Shown here: in pieces, positions 40,896 to 50,484 of the stretch
Numbering within the stretch: position 1 is the first letter of the stretch
How the letters are laid out: each line of letters begins with the position of its first letter
Origin: Bacillus sp. THAF10
GTDB taxonomy: Bacteria > Bacillota > Bacilli > Bacillales > Bacillaceae_I
Assembly: GCF_009363695.1 (NCBI RefSeq)
Contig: NZ_CP045403.1
Coordinates: 1,530,001-1,594,000 of the forward strand
Reading direction: 5' to 3'
DNA length: 64,000 bases
Program-made: the position numbers and the translations under genes
The notes under the pieces: model-generated
Seen by the model: the letters and a program-made list of their open reading frames with translations, nothing else
Databases searched by the model: none
What the model was told of the DNA's origin: nothing

Positions 40896-42650
40896 GTGGA
40901 GACTTTTAAGAAGTTAAAAGATTTTTATTGGCCTTACAGGAAAAACTTCTATATTTCATTAGTGTTTTTACTATTGGTAACAGTGATCACGGTCATCTAT
41001 CCTGTGATATTACAAATAACAATAGATGAAGTAATCAGTAAACAGCAGTTTGAATTTGTACCGTACATTGCAATTGGATTTATCGGTCTGATGGCCTTAA
41101 AAGGGGTATTTACGTTTTTTAACCAATACCTCGGTGATTTGTTCGGTATCAGGTCGGTTTACCGCTTACGTAACGAGCTTTATGAGAAATTGCAATTTCT
41201 ACCGTTCCGATACTATGATAATGCTAAAACAGGGGATTTGATGTCTAGGCTAACAGCCGATGTAGAAGGATTTCGTTTCTTTCTTTCCTTTGGTTTTGCC
41301 GAGCTGATTCGTTTTGCATTATTAGTTACCATCAGTTTAAGTTTAATGTTTTATTATTCCGTCGCGCTGACATTTGTCACACTTTTGGCAATGCCATTTC
41401 TTGCGATTGTTACCTACAGATTTGATAAAAGGGTTCATCCGGCTTTTAGGGGAATACGAAAATCCTTTGGTAAATTGAATACAAATGTACAGGAAAACAT
41501 CAGTGGAATTAATACGGTAAAATCTCTATCTAGAGAAGACCATCAAATAGGGAAATTTAATAATTCCAATGTTGATTATAAGGATAAGTTTATTGCTACC
41601 TCTAATGTTTGGGCAAAATTCTTCCCACTAATGGAGTTCATTGGGAATGCTTGTGTCGTAGGGTTGCTTGCATTTGGAGGCTACTTAGTCATTTCAGGGG
41701 ATTTGTCAAATGGTGAACTGGTCGCGTTCTTTAGTCTTGTTTGGTATATTGTTTGGCCAATTGCCAACCTTGGATTTGTGATAAATCAATTTTCTCAAGC
41801 AAAAGCCTCTGGAGAGCGTTTGCTTGAGATTTTAGAAGCAGAAGAAGATATTCAGGATCATCCTGATGCAAAAGATGTTGCTAAATTAGATGGCCATGTG
41901 ACATTTGAAGGTGTCACTTTCGCCTATCCCAATGAGGAAAAAAATGCGCTTGAAGAGGTTAGTTTTGATGCACCTCCAGGGAAACAAATTGGGTTAATTG
42001 GGGAAACAGGTTCTGGGAAAACAAGTATCACTCAATTAATTACTAGATTTTATGAGCCGCAATCCGGAAGAATTTTAATTGATGGGGAAGAAGTGAACAA
42101 CTATTCCCTTTACACTTTAAGAAATCAAATTGGCTTTGTGTTGCAGGAGTCTTTTCTGTTCTCCTCCACCATTAAATCCAATATTGCTTATGGAAGACCG
42201 AATGCATTGATGGATGAGATTGTTCGGGCAGCAAAAATGGCGCAGGCACACGACTTTATTATGGAGCTACCTGATGGGTACGATACCATGCTTGGAGAAC
42301 GTGGAATGGGGCTTTCTGGAGGTCAAAAACAGCGAATAGCCATTGCACGTGCGTTGATTTTAGATCCTAGCATTCTAGTATTGGACGATGCGACAAGTGC
42401 CGTTGATATGCAAACAGAGTTTAACATCCAAAGAGAATTAAAAGCTGCACTTGCTGGGAGAACCACGTTCATTATTGCTCATAGAATTTCTTCATTAAAA
42501 CATGCAGACGAAATTTTGGTGCTGGAAGAAGGAAAAGTGATCGAAAGAGGAACACATGAGGAACTTGTTGCCAAAAACGGTGCATACCGAAGAATTTATG
42601 ATATTCAATATAAAGACCAAAAAACGGTTTTGGAAGCTCAGACTAATTAA
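40896..42650 (+). CDS. Heterodimeric ABC exporter subunit 1 (degenerate catalytic site)
   Basis: A 584-residue half-transporter: six membrane helices (about 15-300), then an ATPase domain. Walker A is GETGSGKTS, the signature LSGGQKQRIAIARAL is canonical, and Walker B reads ILVLDDATSAVD, so the catalytic glutamate is replaced by aspartate. Together with the next gene it forms a pair like YfiBC or BmrCD, multidrug exporters with one degenerate ATP site. The GTG at 40896 is chosen because AAAGGGAGGG lies just before it; the ATG at 40869 precedes that site. The second subunit begins seven bases after the stop. Confidence 0.87.
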   Translation: METFKKLKDFYWPYRKNFYISLVFLLLVTVITVIYPVILQITIDEVISKQQFEFVPYIAIGFIGLMALKGVFTFFNQYLGDLFGIRSVYRLRNELYEKLQFLPFRYYDNAKTGDLMSRLTADVEGFRFFLSFGFAELIRFALLVTISLSLMFYYSVALTFVTLLAMPFLAIVTYRFDKRVHPAFRGIRKSFGKLNTNVQENISGINTVKSLSREDHQIGKFNNSNVDYKDKFIATSNVWAKFFPLMEFIGNACVVGLLAFGGYLVISGDLSNGELVAFFSLVWYIVWPIANLGFVINQFSQAKASGERLLEILEAEEDIQDHPDAKDVAKLDGHVTFEGVTFAYPNEEKNALEEVSFDAPPGKQIGLIGETGSGKTSITQLITRFYEPQSGRILIDGEEVNNYSLYTLRNQIGFVLQESFLFSSTIKSNIAYGRPNALMDEIVRAAKMAQAHDFIMELPDGYDTMLGERGMGLSGGQKQRIAIARALILDPSILVLDDATSAVDMQTEFNIQRELKAALAGRTTFIIAHRISSLKHADEILVLEEGKVIERGTHEELVAKNGAYRRIYDIQYKDQKTVLEAQTN

Positions 42651-42665
42651 AGGCAGGTGAGAAGG

Positions 42666-44513
42666 TTGCGTAAGAAACAAAAGGTTGTCTTAAATGACAA
42701 TGTGAAAAAAAGATTCTATTATTCTACTGATAATGCGATTGAAAAACCATTCAATTGGCAACAAATGTTACGGTTGTTTTCCTATATGAAGCCGTATTCC
42801 AAAAACCTACTCCCGCTGGCGATAATAACGATGCTGATTGCTACAGGAGTAAGGCTGGTTGTGCCAATTATTATTGGTAAATATATGTTTGATTATGCCA
42901 TTGATCAACGCGATATGGATATGGTTGTTAAGTTAGCTATTATTATATCCGTGCTATATGGCTTGTCCTATGTGGCAAATGCGCTAAGGATTAGATGGAT
43001 GAATATGCTTGGACAGAATGTTATTTACGATTTGCGAAAACATCTGTTTACTCACGTTCAAGGCCTCTCTCATAGGTTCTTTGATCAGCGCTCAGCAGGT
43101 TCCATTCTTGTAAGGATAATGAATGATATTAATTCTCTTCAAGAGCTATTTACAAATGGCGTCATTAATCTATTAATGGACTTTATTCTTTTAGTAGGAA
43201 TTGTTATCATTCTATTCGCCTTAAGTCCTGAACTAGCTGTTGCTATTCTTGTCATATTGCCAATTATGTTCTTAATTTCTACTAAATTGCGTAGGAAAAT
43301 TAGAAGGGCTTGGCAGGATGTAAGGATCAAGCAAGCGATGCTAAATTCACATTTGAATGAAAGTATTCAAGGAATTCGTGTGACCCAATCGTTTACTCAG
43401 GAAAGAGAAAACATGGGGTTCTTCGACAGAATTAATACAGAGAACTTTCAATCTTGGCGAAATGCAACGCAACAAAATGCTATCTTTAGACCGTTTGTAG
43501 AAATGACGAATGCAGTTGGTACCGCAATCCTGATTTGGTTTGGTGCCTATTTAATTCAGCAAAACCTAACAGGTGGCTCCAGCACATTAACACTAGGGGT
43601 ATTTATTTCCTTTGCATTCTATTTAGGAATGTTCTGGGAGCCCATTTCGCGATTGGGGCAGCTGTATAACATGCTGCTTGTTGGGATGGCTTCCTCTGAA
43701 AGAATCTTTGAATTCCTAGATGAAAAACCAATTGTGGATGAAAAAGAAGATGCCATTCATTTAGATACAATTAAGGGAGAGATCGAGTTTAAAGATGTTG
43801 AATTTTCATATGATAATAAACGGAAGGCCTTAAACAGTATTTCCTTGCACATGAACGCTGGTCAAACGGTTGCTTTAGTCGGTCATACAGGCTCTGGGAA
43901 AACCACGATTGCCAACTTAATTTCGCGGTTTTATGATGCCACTGGCGGTGAAGTGAAAATTGATGGTCATAACATTCGAGATATTTCTGTAAAAAGCTTG
44001 CGTTCGCAAATCAGCGTTGTTCTGCAGGATACCTTTATTTTCTCTGGCACCATTAATGATAACATCCGTTTTGGTCGTCCTACGGCTACGGATGAGGAAG
44101 TAAAAGCAGCTGCAGAGGCAGTAGGTGTGAATAACTTTATTGAAAGATTAAAAAATGGATATGAAACAGAGGTAGAAGAAAGAGGAAATGTATTATCAGT
44201 AGGAGAAAGACAATTGATTTCCTTTGCAAGAGCCTTACTGGCAGATCCTAGCATCATTATTTTAGATGAAGCAACAGCGAGTATAGATACAGAAACAGAA
44301 GTACAAATTCAAACTGCTTTGAAAAAGCTTTTACATGGTAGGACTGCAATAATCATTGCGCATCGACTTTCTACGATAAGAGAAGCTGACAAAATCATCG
44401 TCCTTGATCATGGAAACATTATGGAACAAGGAAATCATGACCAATTAATGGAGCATCAAGGGATTTATTATCACCTTGTAAAAGCTCAATTTACCATGTC
44501 TGATGTAAGTTGA
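42666..44513 (+). CDS. Heterodimeric ABC exporter subunit 2 (catalytic glutamate present)
   Basis: About 615 residues: six membrane helices (about 45-330) and an ATPase domain. Walker A GHTGSGKTT and Walker B IIILDEATASID are complete, with the catalytic glutamate, while the signature is altered to LSVGERQ. The altered signature of this chain and the altered Walker B of its partner fall in the same composite ATP site, the known pattern for heterodimeric exporters. Start codons are uncertain (GTG 42657 or TTG 42666, both near AGGTGAGAAGG). The substrate is unknown. A terminator follows. Confidence 0.87.
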   Translation: MRKKQKVVLNDNVKKRFYYSTDNAIEKPFNWQQMLRLFSYMKPYSKNLLPLAIITMLIATGVRLVVPIIIGKYMFDYAIDQRDMDMVVKLAIIISVLYGLSYVANALRIRWMNMLGQNVIYDLRKHLFTHVQGLSHRFFDQRSAGSILVRIMNDINSLQELFTNGVINLLMDFILLVGIVIILFALSPELAVAILVILPIMFLISTKLRRKIRRAWQDVRIKQAMLNSHLNESIQGIRVTQSFTQERENMGFFDRINTENFQSWRNATQQNAIFRPFVEMTNAVGTAILIWFGAYLIQQNLTGGSSTLTLGVFISFAFYLGMFWEPISRLGQLYNMLLVGMASSERIFEFLDEKPIVDEKEDAIHLDTIKGEIEFKDVEFSYDNKRKALNSISLHMNAGQTVALVGHTGSGKTTIANLISRFYDATGGEVKIDGHNIRDISVKSLRSQISVVLQDTFIFSGTINDNIRFGRPTATDEEVKAAAEAVGVNNFIERLKNGYETEVEERGNVLSVGERQLISFARALLADPSIIILDEATASIDTETEVQIQTALKKLLHGRTAIIIAHRLSTIREADKIIVLDHGNIMEQGNHDQLMEHQGIYYHLVKAQFTMSDVS

Positions 44514-44516
44514 TGC

Positions 44517-44556
44517 AAAAAGGACACCCGCTAACGTATTTGAGGGTGTCCTTTTT
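44517..44556 (+). terminator. Terminator of the ABC exporter operon
   Basis: Stem AAAAGGACACCC/GGGTGTCCTTTT with a T run. Confidence 0.88.
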
Positions 44557-44620
44557 ATATATTTGGCTCTTTTTATGGTACAATAGGAATAAAAATTGAG
44601 TCCATATGGGGGAAAAGTCG

Positions 44621-45286
44621 TTGAAAAAGAAAGAGTTTGCCGTTATTGGTTTAGGTCGTTTCGGGGGTAGCATGGTGGAGGCATTGAGCAATGAGGGAGT
44701 GGAAGTACTTGCCATTGATAATAATGAAGAACGAGTGAATGAGTTTGCAAACATTGCATCTCATGCTGTAGTTGGAGACAGTACAGATGAGGCAGTGTTA
44801 AAAAGCATTGGGATCCGTAATTTTGATCATGTTATTGTTGCTATTGGTGATAATATCCAAGCTAGCATTCTGACAACCCTAATACTAAAAGAGCTAGGTG
44901 TAAAGCATATAACTGTTAAAGCAACAAATGACTATCATGAAAAGGTGTTAAGTCGAATCGGTGCTGACCAGGTCGTTCATCCAGAAAGAGATATGGGAAG
45001 AAGAATTGCCCATAACATAGTATCTAACAATGTATTAGATTATCTAGAGCTATCTGATGAACATAGCATCGTGGAGATTGTAGCTAGCAGAAGGATTGAC
45101 GGTAAAACTTTAATAAGTTTAGATATCCGTGCCAAATACGGAATTAATATTGTCGCAATCAAAAGAGGAAGAGATATCATTGTTTCTCCTCAAGCAACAG
45201 ACCCAATCAGGCAAGGAGATATTCTTATTGTCATAGGTGCTGATACAGATATCAATAGATTTGAAAAAAATGTGGTAGAAGATTAA
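44621..45286 (+). CDS. ktrC: Potassium uptake regulatory subunit KtrC
   Basis: A 221-residue cytosolic RCK protein. The N-domain has the nucleotide motif GLGRFGGS (about 9-16) and the C-domain (about 140-221) is of TrkA-C type. It gates the KtrD potassium channel; the C-domain binds cyclic-di-AMP in B. subtilis. The TTG at 44621 gives 221 residues, the B. subtilis length, with GGGGG eight bases upstream. The ATG at 44606 overlaps that ribosome site. No ktrD or ktrB gene is in the window, as is normal for ktrC. Confidence 0.92.
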   Translation: MKKKEFAVIGLGRFGGSMVEALSNEGVEVLAIDNNEERVNEFANIASHAVVGDSTDEAVLKSIGIRNFDHVIVAIGDNIQASILTTLILKELGVKHITVKATNDYHEKVLSRIGADQVVHPERDMGRRIAHNIVSNNVLDYLELSDEHSIVEIVASRRIDGKTLISLDIRAKYGINIVAIKRGRDIIVSPQATDPIRQGDILIVIGADTDINRFEKNVVED

Positions 45287-45319
45287 AAACCTCAGGAGCT
45301 TAAGCTCCTGAGGTTTTTA
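45284..45319. terminator. Bidirectional terminator between ktrC and rnjA
   Basis: A perfect inverted repeat of AAAACCTCAGGAGCTT with its complement, with T runs on both strands. Confidence 0.9.
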
Positions 45320-45330
45320 TATCTTGTCTT

Positions 45331-46998
45331 TTATACTTCCATGATGATAGGTAATATCATTGGGCGACGTTTTGTTTTTTCATAAAGGAATGGAGCAAGT
45401 GTGTCTGTAATCTCGTTTTTGATTTCAGACCATTGTGTTGTTCTGCGCTCCATAATTTTATTCAAATGCTTAGAAATAAGAGATTGAGCATCATTAATTA
45501 AATCACCAGATTCTCTCATATACACAAATCCACGAGAGATAATGTCTGGGCCTGAAGCAATCTTGAAATCCTTCATGTTAATGCTAACCACAACAACTAC
45601 TAAGCCTTCTTCTGATAGGATACGGCGATCTCGTAACACGATGTTTCCGATATCTCCTATGCCGTTTCCATCTATATAGACGTTACCAGAAGGGATTTTT
45701 CCAGCTACAGATGCTTCTTCCTCACTTAATGCTAAAACCTCACCATTATCCATCACAAAGCAGTTTTCCTCACGAACACCACAATCAATCGCAAGTTGTT
45801 TGTGCGTGATTTGCATGCGGTATTCACCGTGAATTGGCATGAAGTATTTTGGTTTTATTAAGCGCAACATAAGTTTTTGCTCTTGTTGACCACCGTGACC
45901 GGATGTATGAATATCACTTAAGGATCCGTGGATTACATCTGCACCTGCGCGGAAAAGCATATTGATAGTACGATTGACACTTAATGTATTCCCAGGAATT
46001 GGGGAAGAAGAAAAGACAACCGTATCTCCTGGTATGATTTGAATCTGACGGTGTGTTCCATTCGCAATGCGGGAAAGAGCTGCCATAGGTTCTCCTTGGC
46101 TTCCAGTACAAAGGATGGTCACTTTGTTAGCAGGCATTCTATTAATTTGGTTTGCCTCAATAAATGTATCTTTTGGTGCGTTTATATATCCAAGCTCTTG
46201 ACCGATATTAATCGCTGCTTCCATACTGCGTCCGAATACAGCAATTTTCCTTCCATGAGCAACCGCTGCTTCTGTTACTTGTTGAAGGCGGTGAATATTA
46301 GAGGCAAAGGTAGCAAAGATGACCCTTCCGTCTACTTTACGGAAAATATCCTGAATACTTTCACCAACACGACGCTCAGACATTGTAAAGTCAGGGATTT
46401 CACTATTTGTACTATCAGATAGTAAGCAAAGAACGCCTTCTTTTCCGATCTCCGCCATCTTTGTTAAGTTAGCAGGCTCTCCAACAGGAGTAAAGTCAAA
46501 TTTAAAGTCACCAGTATGAACAATGTTACCTTGAGGTGTTTTAACAACCACACCATAGGAATCTGGAATACTGTGAGTAGTACGGAAGAAAGTAACCGAC
46601 GTTTTGCGGAATTTAATAATATCATCTTCCTGAATTTCAATCAGTTTTGTTTTGCGAAGAAGACCATGCTCCTCCAATTTATTCTTAATAAGACCGAGAG
46701 CGAGTTTCCCTCCATATACAGGAATATCAACTTCGCGAAGTAGGTAAGGAATTCCCCCAATATGATCTTCGTGACCATGGGTAACAAAAAGTCCTTTAAT
46801 TTTTTCTTGGTTTTTAACTAGGTATGTGTAATCAGGAATAACGTAATCAATCCCTAATAATTCGTCTTCAGGGAATTTAATACCGGCATCAATTAGGATA
46901 ATTTCGTCTTGAAATTGAACAGCATAGGTGTTTTTCCCGATCTCACCTAGCCCTCCTAGAGCGAATACCGCTGCTTGGTTGTTTTTTACAAATTTCAT
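45331..46998 (-). CDS. rnjA: Ribonuclease J1
   Basis: A 555-residue metallo-beta-lactamase/beta-CASP ribonuclease with 5'-to-3' exonuclease and endonuclease activity, central to mRNA decay and rRNA maturation. The metal motif HGHEDHIGG is at 74-82, followed by HTGDFKFD and the late [12 protein letters not shown] and PIHGEYRM beta-CASP motifs. Length equals that of B. subtilis RNase J1. It follows rpoY by six bases, so the two are cotranscribed. The rarity of changes in this enzyme makes the call secure. Confidence 0.96.
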   Translation of the reverse strand: MKFVKNNQAAVFALGGLGEIGKNTYAVQFQDEIILIDAGIKFPEDELLGIDYVIPDYTYLVKNQEKIKGLFVTHGHEDHIGGIPYLLREVDIPVYGGKLALGLIKNKLEEHGLLRKTKLIEIQEDDIIKFRKTSVTFFRTTHSIPDSYGVVVKTPQGNIVHTGDFKFDFTPVGEPANLTKMAEIGKEGVLCLLSDSTNSEIPDFTMSERRVGESIQDIFRKVDGRVIFATFASNIHRLQQVTEAAVAHGRKIAVFGRSMEAAINIGQELGYINAPKDTFIEANQINRMPANKVTILCTGSQGEPMAALSRIANGTHRQIQIIPGDTVVFSSSPIPGNTLSVNRTINMLFRAGADVIHGSLSDIHTSGHGGQQEQKLMLRLIKPKYFMPIHGEYRMQITHKQLAIDCGVREENCFVMDNGEVLALSEEEASVAGKIPSGNVYIDGNGIGDIGNIVLRDRRILSEEGLVVVVVSINMKDFKIASGPDIISRGFVYMRESGDLINDAQSLISKHLNKIMERRTTQWSEIKNEITDTLAPFLYEKTKRRPMILPIIMEV

Positions 46999-47004
46999 TG
47001 TCTA

Positions 47005-47214
47005 TCAAATCTCCAATACTTTATAGTTTTCAGATTGTTTTTCATATTCGAAGAAGTCGCCAGTAACCGGTTGGATAAATTCGATATTATACGGCATGTC
47101 CTTTAGTTTCCTGCGAACCTCAAACACTTCAGTGGCTTCAATATAAAGAGCCTCGGTTTTCTCTCTAACTGGTGCTTCCGTAACGTCTTCTTGGTAGTAC
47201 ACTTTAAAAATCAT
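47005..47214 (-). CDS. rpoY: RNA polymerase epsilon subunit
   Basis: A 69-residue protein (YkzG) that binds RNA polymerase and resembles a phage-type inhibitor in fold. The sequence pattern ([39 protein letters not shown]) is characteristic, and its position just before rnjA matches other Bacilli. The ribosome site is AAGGAGAGA. A long leader with a hairpin lies upstream. Confidence 0.93.
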   Translation of the reverse strand: MIFKVYYQEDVTEAPVREKTEALYIEATEVFEVRRKLKDMPYNIEFIQPVTGDFFEYEKQSENYKVLEI

Positions 47215-47289
47215 CTTTATCTCTCCTTAAACATTTCTCCCACGTCCCATAGCTCTTGGAAAATGGTTTTATAAATATATTTTAAGTAG

Positions 47290-47350
47290 GAAAAAAGTGC
47301 GGAAGTATCCGGCGACGCAGAAATGTGTCCATCATTCTGTGCACTTTTTT
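47290..47350 (-). promoter_or_regulatory. Candidate leader hairpin upstream of rpoY-rnjA
   Basis: AAAAAAGTGC and GCACTTTTTT are exact complements enclosing a 41-base loop that contains a smaller CAGAA/TTCTG stem. Read on the minus strand it ends in six T residues, about 75 bases before rpoY. A TATAAT box on the minus strand lies at 47427-47422. It could attenuate rpoY-rnjA or be an independent terminator. Confidence 0.4.
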
Positions 47351-47834
47351 CTTACAAAAAGACAGTAAGTATGGTATTTACTATATGTAACGTTCATTGG
47401 CCTTTAAGCCATTATTAACCTATTATATACGAAAAGCCTCAGGAATTCATGCTTTTAATGCAACCTAACCTTATACTATATTTCCCACAGGGAGCTTTCG
47501 CATACGCTGACAGGTTATGGCGGGGTTATTCTTATTATAGTTTCCCTAGGTATCTTTGTAAAATTTATGTGGGGAAAATATAGAAGAGTCCTTCTTTATG
47601 AATGGAGGACTCTTTAAAAAAAATTTAAGCAATCGTTTTTCTTTTTAAGATATCATTCATTCTCCGCAGCAGTTTTCTTCGCAATCTTCTTAGCATAGTC
47701 TTTCACTCCCTGTACTCGAAATCGTTCTGTTTGTTACTAGTTAATATGCATCAAACAGTAAAAATAGTTGCTGGTAAAAATACGAAATTTAGCACAAAAG
47801 GAATGGTAGGTTGCGTCTAGACGACCACTTTTAA

Positions 47835-47910
47835 ACTGCGTATAGTTAGTATCAGATTAACATATAACTGTTGTGTTGGGAATACGCATACTGTGTTTAG
47901 AAAAGAGAAT
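47835..47910 (+). repeat. Decayed, internally deleted MITE copy I
   Basis: ACTGCGTATAGTTAG and CTGTTGTGTTG resemble the left interior, and TTTAGAAAAGAG the right terminus. The middle is gone and the left end is missing. Confidence 0.45.
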
Positions 47911-48003
47911 GATTAAAGTTTTCATTGACAGTAAGCGTTTTCTTCATGTAGGTTAGAATAAACTTTTATTTCGAAACCCTAATGATTAAGGTGGGAAAAC
48001 TAG

Positions 48004-48909
48004 ATGAAACGTCTCTATTTAGCGTTATTGACCCTAAGTTTAATCTGGGGAATGTCCTTTTTCTTCATAAAAATTCTCGTTACGGACTTAGGTGTTCTCG
48101 GGGTGGTTTTTTGGAGATGTGTGTTCGGAGCAGGAACACTTTTCGTTCTGCTTTTAATTCAACAAAAAATGAAGGTTATTAAAAAGTTACCAATTGTTCC
48201 AATCCTTTTGATCGCAATACTAAATAACGCACTTCCATGGGCGCTCATTGCAATCAGTGAGACTTCCATTAGTTCTAGCATGGCATCTGTTGTTAATGCC
48301 ACTACACCTATATGGACCATCCTTATTGGATTTTCGATTTTTTCTAGTAAAATGAGAACAATGCAATGGATTGGTGTGCTTGTTGGTTTTATTGGGATCT
48401 TGGTGCTATTAAAGTTGAACATAATACAACTGTTTCAGGATAATTTTTTTGGTGTGGGTACGATGCTTGGAGCAACGATTTGCTATGGTTTTGGCGCACA
48501 CCTTAGCAGAAGATACCTTCAAGACATTCCAATTACTATCATATCCTTCAGTACACTTGCGATGGCAGGGATTCTTTCGGGTATTTTTATGCTTGTTCTT
48601 GCCCCAGAAGGCTTTCTAGCAGTTACAACTGCTTCTACCATTTTTTCCTTGATTGGATTAGGTGTTTTTGGATCAGGGATTGCTTACCTTCTTTATTATT
48701 ACATGGTAAAAGAGGGAAGTGCCGAGTTTGCTTCACTTGTTACTTATATTGTTCCCCTTACAGCAATGGGGTGGGGAAGCCTTTTATTAAACGAAGAGAT
48801 TACACCTCATATGCTTATTGGTTTAATTCTTATCTTTTCTGGTGTATATTTATCCTCGTATAAGACGAAAGCAAAAAAACAAAAACCTGTTAATAAAATC
48901 GCAGTCTAA
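48004..48909 (+). CDS. EamA/DMT family transporter
   Basis: A 301-residue membrane protein with ten hydrophobic helices arranged as two EamA repeats (first around LIWGMSFFFIKILV, second around LGATICYGFGAHLSRRYL). It belongs to the drug/metabolite transporter superfamily; the substrate is unknown. The ribosome site AGGTGGG is good. The HAD phosphatase gene begins about 20 bases after its stop, suggesting cotranscription. Confidence 0.85.
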   Translation: MKRLYLALLTLSLIWGMSFFFIKILVTDLGVLGVVFWRCVFGAGTLFVLLLIQQKMKVIKKLPIVPILLIAILNNALPWALIAISETSISSSMASVVNATTPIWTILIGFSIFSSKMRTMQWIGVLVGFIGILVLLKLNIIQLFQDNFFGVGTMLGATICYGFGAHLSRRYLQDIPITIISFSTLAMAGILSGIFMLVLAPEGFLAVTTASTIFSLIGLGVFGSGIAYLLYYYMVKEGSAEFASLVTYIVPLTAMGWGSLLLNEEITPHMLIGLILIFSGVYLSSYKTKAKKQKPVNKIAV

Positions 48910-48928
48910 ATGAAGTTAGGTGATAAAG

Positions 48929-49720
48929 ATGAACAAAGAAAATAAAATCGTGTTTTTTGATATAGATGGCACGTTGTTAAATCATCAGAAGGAACTCCCA
49001 AATTCCACTAAAAAAGCAATAGAAGAATTAAAAGAACAAGGTGTATATGTAGCCATTGCAACAGGAAGAGCTCCTTTTATGTTTGAAGATCTTCGGAAGG
49101 AATTAGATATTCACTCTTATGTTAGCTTTAATGGGCAGTATGTTGTTTTCGAAGGGGAAGTGGTTTATAAAAATCCTTTAAGTCTTGAGAAGATGAAGGA
49201 GCTCAGACAATTTTCTGAGAAGATGAATCATCCTCTTGTTTACTTAAATCATCAGGTTATGAAGTCAAATGTAGAAAGTCATCCATTCATTCATGAAAGT
49301 ATGGGCAGCTTAAAGTTTACTCATCCTGAATATGGACCTGATTTCCTTGAAACAACAGAGATATACCAAGCTTTGCTTTTCATCGAAGAAAATGAACAGC
49401 AGCATTATGTAGATACTTATCGTGATTTCCACTACATTCGTTGGCACCAATATTCCACAGACATTCTGCCAAAGGGCGGTTCTAAAGCAATTGGAATTGA
49501 AAAAATGCTACAAAAACTACCCTTCAAATCAGAAAATGTTTACGCCTTTGGAGATGGATTGAATGATATAGAAATGATACGTTCGGTAGCGAACGGGATT
49601 GCTATGGGAAATGCACATCCTGAATTATTGAAAGTAGCGAAGCATGTAACGAAGGACGTAGGAGAAGACGGCATCTGGCACGGACTACACGATTTTGGGT
49701 TGTTAAAGCAAAAGGCCTGA
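48929..49720 (+). CDS. ykrA: Cof-type HAD-superfamily phosphatase
   Basis: A 263-residue hydrolase. HAD motif I is FFDIDGTLLNH (nucleophile aspartate near residue 12), motif II is in VAIATGRAP, the lysine is in KGGSKAIGIE, and motif IV is GDGLNDIEMI. Such enzymes dephosphorylate sugar phosphates, nucleotides or cofactors. Position before the convergent defB corresponds to ykrA in B. subtilis. The ATG at 48929 follows TTAGGTGA by six bases. Confidence 0.86.
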   Translation: MNKENKIVFFDIDGTLLNHQKELPNSTKKAIEELKEQGVYVAIATGRAPFMFEDLRKELDIHSYVSFNGQYVVFEGEVVYKNPLSLEKMKELRQFSEKMNHPLVYLNHQVMKSNVESHPFIHESMGSLKFTHPEYGPDFLETTEIYQALLFIEENEQQHYVDTYRDFHYIRWHQYSTDILPKGGSKAIGIEKMLQKLPFKSENVYAFGDGLNDIEMIRSVANGIAMGNAHPELLKVAKHVTKDVGEDGIWHGLHDFGLLKQKA

Positions 49721-49740
49721 TCACTTGATCAGGCCTTTTG
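49710..49740. terminator. Bidirectional terminator between ykrA and defB
   Basis: AAAAGGCCTGATCA and TGATCAGGCCTTTT form a perfect stem that includes the ykrA stop codon. Confidence 0.88.
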
Positions 49741-50295
49741 TTATCTCTCGATTGGAATGGCTCCTTGTGGAGGTTGAAATGGGTTTTGTGCATCAATATG
49801 ATCATAAAACATGACACCATTTAAATGATCAATTTCATGCTGAAACACAATAGATAATAGCCCCTTTAAGCGCAGTTTCACTTCTTCACCTGCTGTGTTT
49901 ACTGCTTTTACGGTAATTCGAGCATATCGCGGCACAAGCCCAGGCACTTCCCGTTCTACCGATAAACATCCCTCGCCTGAAGTAAGAAAGCTTTTCTCAA
50001 CAGAATGACTAACAATCTTAGGATTGAAAAGTGCATGACTATGTAGATTTCCTGACTCATCCCGTATATGAATGGCAATCATTTTTTTTGAAATGTTGAT
50101 TTGCGGCGCTGCAAGTCCAATTCCAGGACGTAAGTTATACTTTTGAGCCATTTCTGGGTTTTGGCTATTTTGAAGGTACTCCATCATTTGATTTAAAATG
50201 GTGATTTCCTCTGTAGATGGAGGTAAAAGTACATCTTCTGCCACCTTTCTCAAAGTAGGATTTCCTTCTTTGATTATGTCTTTTGAGGTTAACAT
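49741..50295 (-). CDS. defB: Peptide deformylase (type 2)
   Basis: A 184-residue metalloenzyme that removes the formyl group from nascent proteins. All three motifs are present: GIGLAAPQI (58-66), EGCLS (108-112, metal Cys110) and HEIDH (153-157). The insert PEMAQKYNLRPG is typical of the Gram-positive type 2 enzyme. The ATG at 50295 gives the same length as B. subtilis YkrB/DefB; the longer GTG start overlaps the ribosome site TTAGGAG. Confidence 0.95.
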   Translation of the reverse strand: MLTSKDIIKEGNPTLRKVAEDVLLPPSTEEITILNQMMEYLQNSQNPEMAQKYNLRPGIGLAAPQINISKKMIAIHIRDESGNLHSHALFNPKIVSHSVEKSFLTSGEGCLSVEREVPGLVPRYARITVKAVNTAGEEVKLRLKGLLSIVFQHEIDHLNGVMFYDHIDAQNPFQPPQGAIPIER

Positions 50296-50484
50296 TTTCG
50301 TCACTCCTAACTCACTATATATAGCTACTATACTCTATTGTGTGCTTTAAATGGTAGTAAGATGATTTTTAATAAGAATAAAGAATACTGTATTATTTTT
50401 ATGCTTCGAGAAGGGAATTTAATATTGTAAATAATAGCAATAAATTTTATAGTTAAATAGAAGATATGTTAGGGGGATATTAAA

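Larger units (their letters stand above)
47215..48003. other. 789-base intergenic region
   Basis: It contains the rpoY leader hairpin (47290-47350), an imperfect inverted repeat near 47584-47614 (AAGAGTCCT with AGGACTCTT, few T residues), a short minus-strand open segment ending YAKKIAKKTAAENE (about 47659-47735) that may be a gene remnant, and a decayed MITE (47835-47910). I see no intact gene or known structured RNA in the rest. Confidence 0.5.

Noticed and set aside
44557..44620. A cyclic-di-AMP riboswitch before ktrC
   Set aside because: The gap from the previous terminator is only about 65 bases, too short for a ydaO-type riboswitch, and no such motif is visible.
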